From: DATGZH01 sp035297265
Lineage (GTDB): Bacteria > Actinomycetota > Acidimicrobiia > Acidimicrobiales > RAAP-2
Direction: 5' to 3'
NCBI GenBank assembly: GCA_035297265.1
Contig: DATGZH010000018.1
Span: 68,629-132,628, forward strand
Length of the DNA stretch: 64,000 nucleotides
Positions 61,773-64,000 of the stretch are shown here, one piece after another; within the stretch, counting starts at the first letter, position 1; the number at the start of each line of letters is the position of its first letter. The notes below the pieces were generated by a model that was given only the letters and a program-made list of their open reading frames with translations, ran no database searches and was not told the DNA's origin. The translations under genes were made by a program, and so were the position numbers.

Positions 61773-62561
61773 CTACTCCGTGATCTTGGACACCCCCTTC
61801 CGGAGGCCTTCGGTGCGGGCCCGATGCGAGCGCATCCGGTAGCTCTCGCCGTCGATGTTGAACACGACGCTGCGGTGCAGCAGGCGATCGAGCATGGCGG
61901 CGGCGACCATCGGGTCGTCGAAGATCTTCCCCCACGAGCTCACCCCGAGGTTCGTCGTCATGACAATGGAGCTCTTCAGGTAGCGCTGCGTGATGACCTG
62001 GAACAGCGCGGCCGCGGCCTCCGCTTGGAGTGGTAAGTAGCCCACCTCGTCGATGACCAAGAGCCTCGGTCCGGCGAAGAAGCGCATGGTGGTGGCCCAG
62101 CGGCCCTCGAGGGCGGCGCGGTGACAGCGAGCGGCCAGGTCGGCCGCCGTCGTGTAGTAGGTCCGATAGCCGGCGTTGATCGAGGCCCGGGCGAGCCCGA
62201 CGGCGAGCATGGTCTTGCCGACGCCCGGCGGCCCGATCAAGAGCACATTGGTGGCGTCGTCGAGAAAGCGCAGGGTGCCGAGCTCGCTCATCAGCTTCTT
62301 GTCGACCGAGGGCTGGGCGGAGAAGTCGAAGTCCTCGAGGGTCCACGGGGACGGCAGGCAAGCGAAGCGCTCGAGGCCGGCCCGTCGGCGGATCTCGGTC
62401 GCCTTCACCTCGACCTCGAGGAGTCGATGCAAGAACTCGGAGTGACCGAGTCCTTCTGTGCGCGCATGGTCGAGCTCGCCCGGCAGCGCCTCGGCGGCCG
62501 CACCGAGACGCAGGTAGGCCAGATGCGAACGGATCTGTTGATAGGTCGAGGACTCGCTCAC
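61773..62561 (-). CDS. istB: IS21 helper ATPase IstB
   Basis: 262 residues from GTG 62561, overlapping the istA stop by GTGA. It is a AAA+/DnaC-like ATPase that works with IstA in transposition. Walker A is 'IGPPGVGKTMLA' (residues 109-120), Walker B 'LLVIDEVGYLP', sensor-1 'SIVMTTNLGVSSWGKIF', then 'AAMLDRLLHRSVVFNIDGES'. The N-terminal helical part 'HLAYLRLGAAAEALPGEL' is the IstB N-domain. It looks complete. Confidence 0.95.
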   Translation of the reverse strand: MSESSTYQQIRSHLAYLRLGAAAEALPGELDHARTEGLGHSEFLHRLLEVEVKATEIRRRAGLERFACLPSPWTLEDFDFSAQPSVDKKLMSELGTLRFLDDATNVLLIGPPGVGKTMLAVGLARASINAGYRTYYTTAADLAARCHRAALEGRWATTMRFFAGPRLLVIDEVGYLPLQAEAAAALFQVITQRYLKSSIVMTTNLGVSSWGKIFDDPMVAAAMLDRLLHRSVVFNIDGESYRMRSHRARTEGLRKGVSKITE

Positions 62562-63853
62562 CGGGCCACCTCGTCATAGACGCAGAGGTCGACGACGGGC
62601 TCGCGTCCGATCGGCCCGAGCAGGCGGGCCGCCTCTTCGAGCGCCTCTCTGCCCGGTGGACGGTTCGCCTTCTTGTCGCACGGACGTGCGGTGGTGAAGG
62701 CGCTGAGCACGGCGGCCTCGAGCGCCTCGCGGTGCTCGACACTGCGCACCAGGGCTCCAGACCCCGCCGGGGCGAGGCGGTGGGTGACGAGGATCGCCCC
62801 CGAGGGAGCGACGACGTCGATGGTCCCAGCGCCCAGGCGGTGCCGGACGAGCAATTTCGTGGCGCCCAGTCCCGGCGGCACCGAGTAGCGGTTGCCCGAG
62901 AAGGCCACCGTTGCGTTGTCGGCGACGATCCGCTCGACCTCGGTGGTGGCCGGGAACGGGGCGGCCGGCAGAGCGAGCAGCGGTTCGGTGTCGGCCAGTG
63001 CACCGACGGTTGTCCGTGTGCCGTTCGCGTCACGGCGTGGGCGCTCGTCACCGGTCGTGGTGCAGAAGACATCGAGGGAGCGCTGGGCGTCTTCGGGGTT
63101 GGTGGCCGACATGGTGCGCCACCAGCGACCCGAGGTGAAGCGCACCGAGGACTCGACTGCACCCTTGCGGTTGCCGCGCCTCGGCGGACAGGGCTCGACG
63201 ACGGCCCCGTAGTGCTTGGCCACCGGAGCGAAGGACGCCTGGACCTCGCGGGTCCCGGGCACGATCACGGTGGCCAGGCGGTCGGTCCGCCACACCCGCG
63301 CCGTCCCGCCAAGGCGACGCAGCACCGCGTCCATGGCTTCGATGAGATGGGCTTGGTCCATCTTCTCGGCCAGCACGCCGCGCACCTTGCCCGAGTGCGA
63401 CAGCGTGCCCAACAGCACGTAGGCGGTCCCTCCCCACGGAGCGTTCCGGCGCTCGAACCAGTCCCACTGGATCTCCTCGCCGGGCGGATGGTCGATCTCG
63501 ATGGTGTCGCGTCCTTTGACCCCCGCACAGGCTTCGCAGTGCGGCCGGAGCCCGGCCACGCGTAGCTGGCGAACGAAGCTCGGGTAGCTGAGTCCATAGC
63601 CGAGCCGTCGGGCCTCGTCATAGAGGGCGGAGGCCCAGACGTGTGGATCGTCGACGAAGCGCGCCGCCAAGTACGCCTTGAACGGCTCGAGCGGATCGGG
63701 GGCAGAGCGGGCCCGGACGCCCGGAACCCGCTCCCCGCTGATGTAGGCCCGGATCGTCTTTCGGTCCCGGCCGAGGTGCCGGGCGATCGCCGAGATGGTC
63801 CAGCCCCTGTTCCTCAATGCATGTGCTTCCACGTCTTCCCCATGTGTGAGCAT
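62558..63853 (-). CDS. istA: IS21 transposase IstA (DDE)
   Basis: 431 residues from ATG 63853. N-terminal HTH: 'GWTISAIARHLGRDRKTIRA' (residues 17-36). The integrase core has D131 ('EIQWDWFE'), D191 ('RTDRLATVIVPG') and E234 ('RKGAVESSVRF'), a full DDE set. 'VAFSGNRYSVPPGLGATKLL' is the C-terminal beta-rich domain. The length is typical (about 390-520). istB follows with a 4-base overlap. The frame is intact, so the element may be active. Confidence 0.95.
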   Translation of the reverse strand: MLTHGEDVEAHALRNRGWTISAIARHLGRDRKTIRAYISGERVPGVRARSAPDPLEPFKAYLAARFVDDPHVWASALYDEARRLGYGLSYPSFVRQLRVAGLRPHCEACAGVKGRDTIEIDHPPGEEIQWDWFERRNAPWGGTAYVLLGTLSHSGKVRGVLAEKMDQAHLIEAMDAVLRRLGGTARVWRTDRLATVIVPGTREVQASFAPVAKHYGAVVEPCPPRRGNRKGAVESSVRFTSGRWWRTMSATNPEDAQRSLDVFCTTTGDERPRRDANGTRTTVGALADTEPLLALPAAPFPATTEVERIVADNATVAFSGNRYSVPPGLGATKLLVRHRLGAGTIDVVAPSGAILVTHRLAPAGSGALVRSVEHREALEAAVLSAFTTARPCDKKANRPPGREALEEAARLLGPIGREPVVDLCVYDEVAR

Positions 63854-63952
63854 GCGGAGCGGGTCTCCCTTCGAGCTGGCTGGCTTGGTCGCTCGTCAGC
63901 ATCGAAGGGGGCCCAACCCCGCGGGTGGATGGTTCAGCTCACCGGGACAGGT

Positions 63953-64000
63953 TGGGGAATTTCAGTGATCGAGGGTGGGGAGATTCAAAAATCGCTGGCA
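63953..64000. repeat. IS21 right terminal inverted repeat
   Basis: Read inward from base 64000 on the minus strand it starts TGCCAGCGATTT and repeats the GAATCTCCCCA and GAAATTCCCCA blocks at the same spacing as the left end. About 37 of 48 positions agree with the left end. Confidence 0.8.

Larger units (their letters stand above)
61692..64000 (-). mobile_element. IS21-family insertion sequence (istA-istB), left end at 61692, right end at the window edge
   Basis: 2309 bases. Both termini begin TGCC and share an imperfect inverted repeat: the first 48 bases of each end match at about 37 positions, and the match resumes with CCCGGTGAGCTG. Inside each terminus GAAAYTCCCCA-type blocks occur twice, 23 bases apart, as expected for the multiple transposase-binding sites of IS21. 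The end at 64000 is judged from the inverted repeat reaching TGCC exactly at the last base; DNA beyond is not visible, so the target duplication cannot be checked. The element carries intact istA and istB frames. Confidence 0.82.

Overview
The window looks like high-GC actinobacterial chromosome, most likely class Acidimicrobiia. Supporting signs seen in the sequence are: many GTG starts and 4-base GTGA/ATGA gene overlaps; four luciferase-like (LLM) putative F420-dependent oxidoreductases; a mycothiol-type DinB/MDMPI protein; a BioB-BsaP pair of the kind known from actinobacteria; atypical CxxHxxC ferredoxin beside a P450; and secreted proteins carrying the 'GYWL..DGGIFAFGDA..GS.GG' repeat that I associate with Acidimicrobiia. 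No tRNA, rRNA, CRISPR array or recognisable transcription regulator was found.

Layout. 0-5.2 kb: end of an acyl-CoA dehydrogenase, an archaeal-type riboflavin synthase, a GYWL-repeat secreted protein, bsaP and bioB on the minus strand, then an acyl-CoA dehydrogenase. 5.2-7.1 kb: a lower-GC patch with a DUF4279 protein, a truncated exported protein and a DUF2510 membrane protein. 7.1-13.5 kb: a minus-strand run (aquaporin, D12 DNA methylase, PPK2, LLM oxidoreductase, amidase, P450). 13.6-18.2 kb: two methyltransferases, a zinc-ribbon protein, a hairpin and a NUDIX hydrolase, then a short minus-strand group. 18.3-26.6 kb: MDMPI protein, two acyl-CoA dehydrogenases and a fused CaiB/BaiF CoA-transferase, LLM, VOC protein and coaA. 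26.7-32.4 kb: a peptide-type ABC importer in which one permease and both ATPases are a single polypeptide. 32.6-34.8 kb: GMC oxidoreductase with its small subunit. 34.9-39.0 kb: SnoaL, SDR, geranylgeranyl-reductase-like, UbiE-like and UbiA-like proteins. 39.1-48.8 kb: thiolase-like/DUF35/CoA-transferase operon, LLMs, sterol-desaturase-like enzyme, ferredoxin and P450. 49-58.8 kb: two very large secreted repeat proteins flanking an amidohydrolase. 59-61.3 kb: SCP2-PhyH oxygenase and an alpha/beta hydrolase. 61.5-64 kb: a complete IS21-type element inserted in an IS481-type transposase remnant.

How it works together. Acyl-CoA dehydrogenases, CaiB/BaiF transferases, the thiolase-like/DUF35 pair, P450s with a ferredoxin, LLM enzymes and hydrolases suggest catabolism of lipid, terpenoid or steroid-like carboxylic acids as CoA thioesters, with the ABC importer feeding in peptides or other solutes. 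The substrates are inference. The three repeat-rich secreted proteins are probably cell-surface structures. All calls come from reading the sequence; no database search was run.
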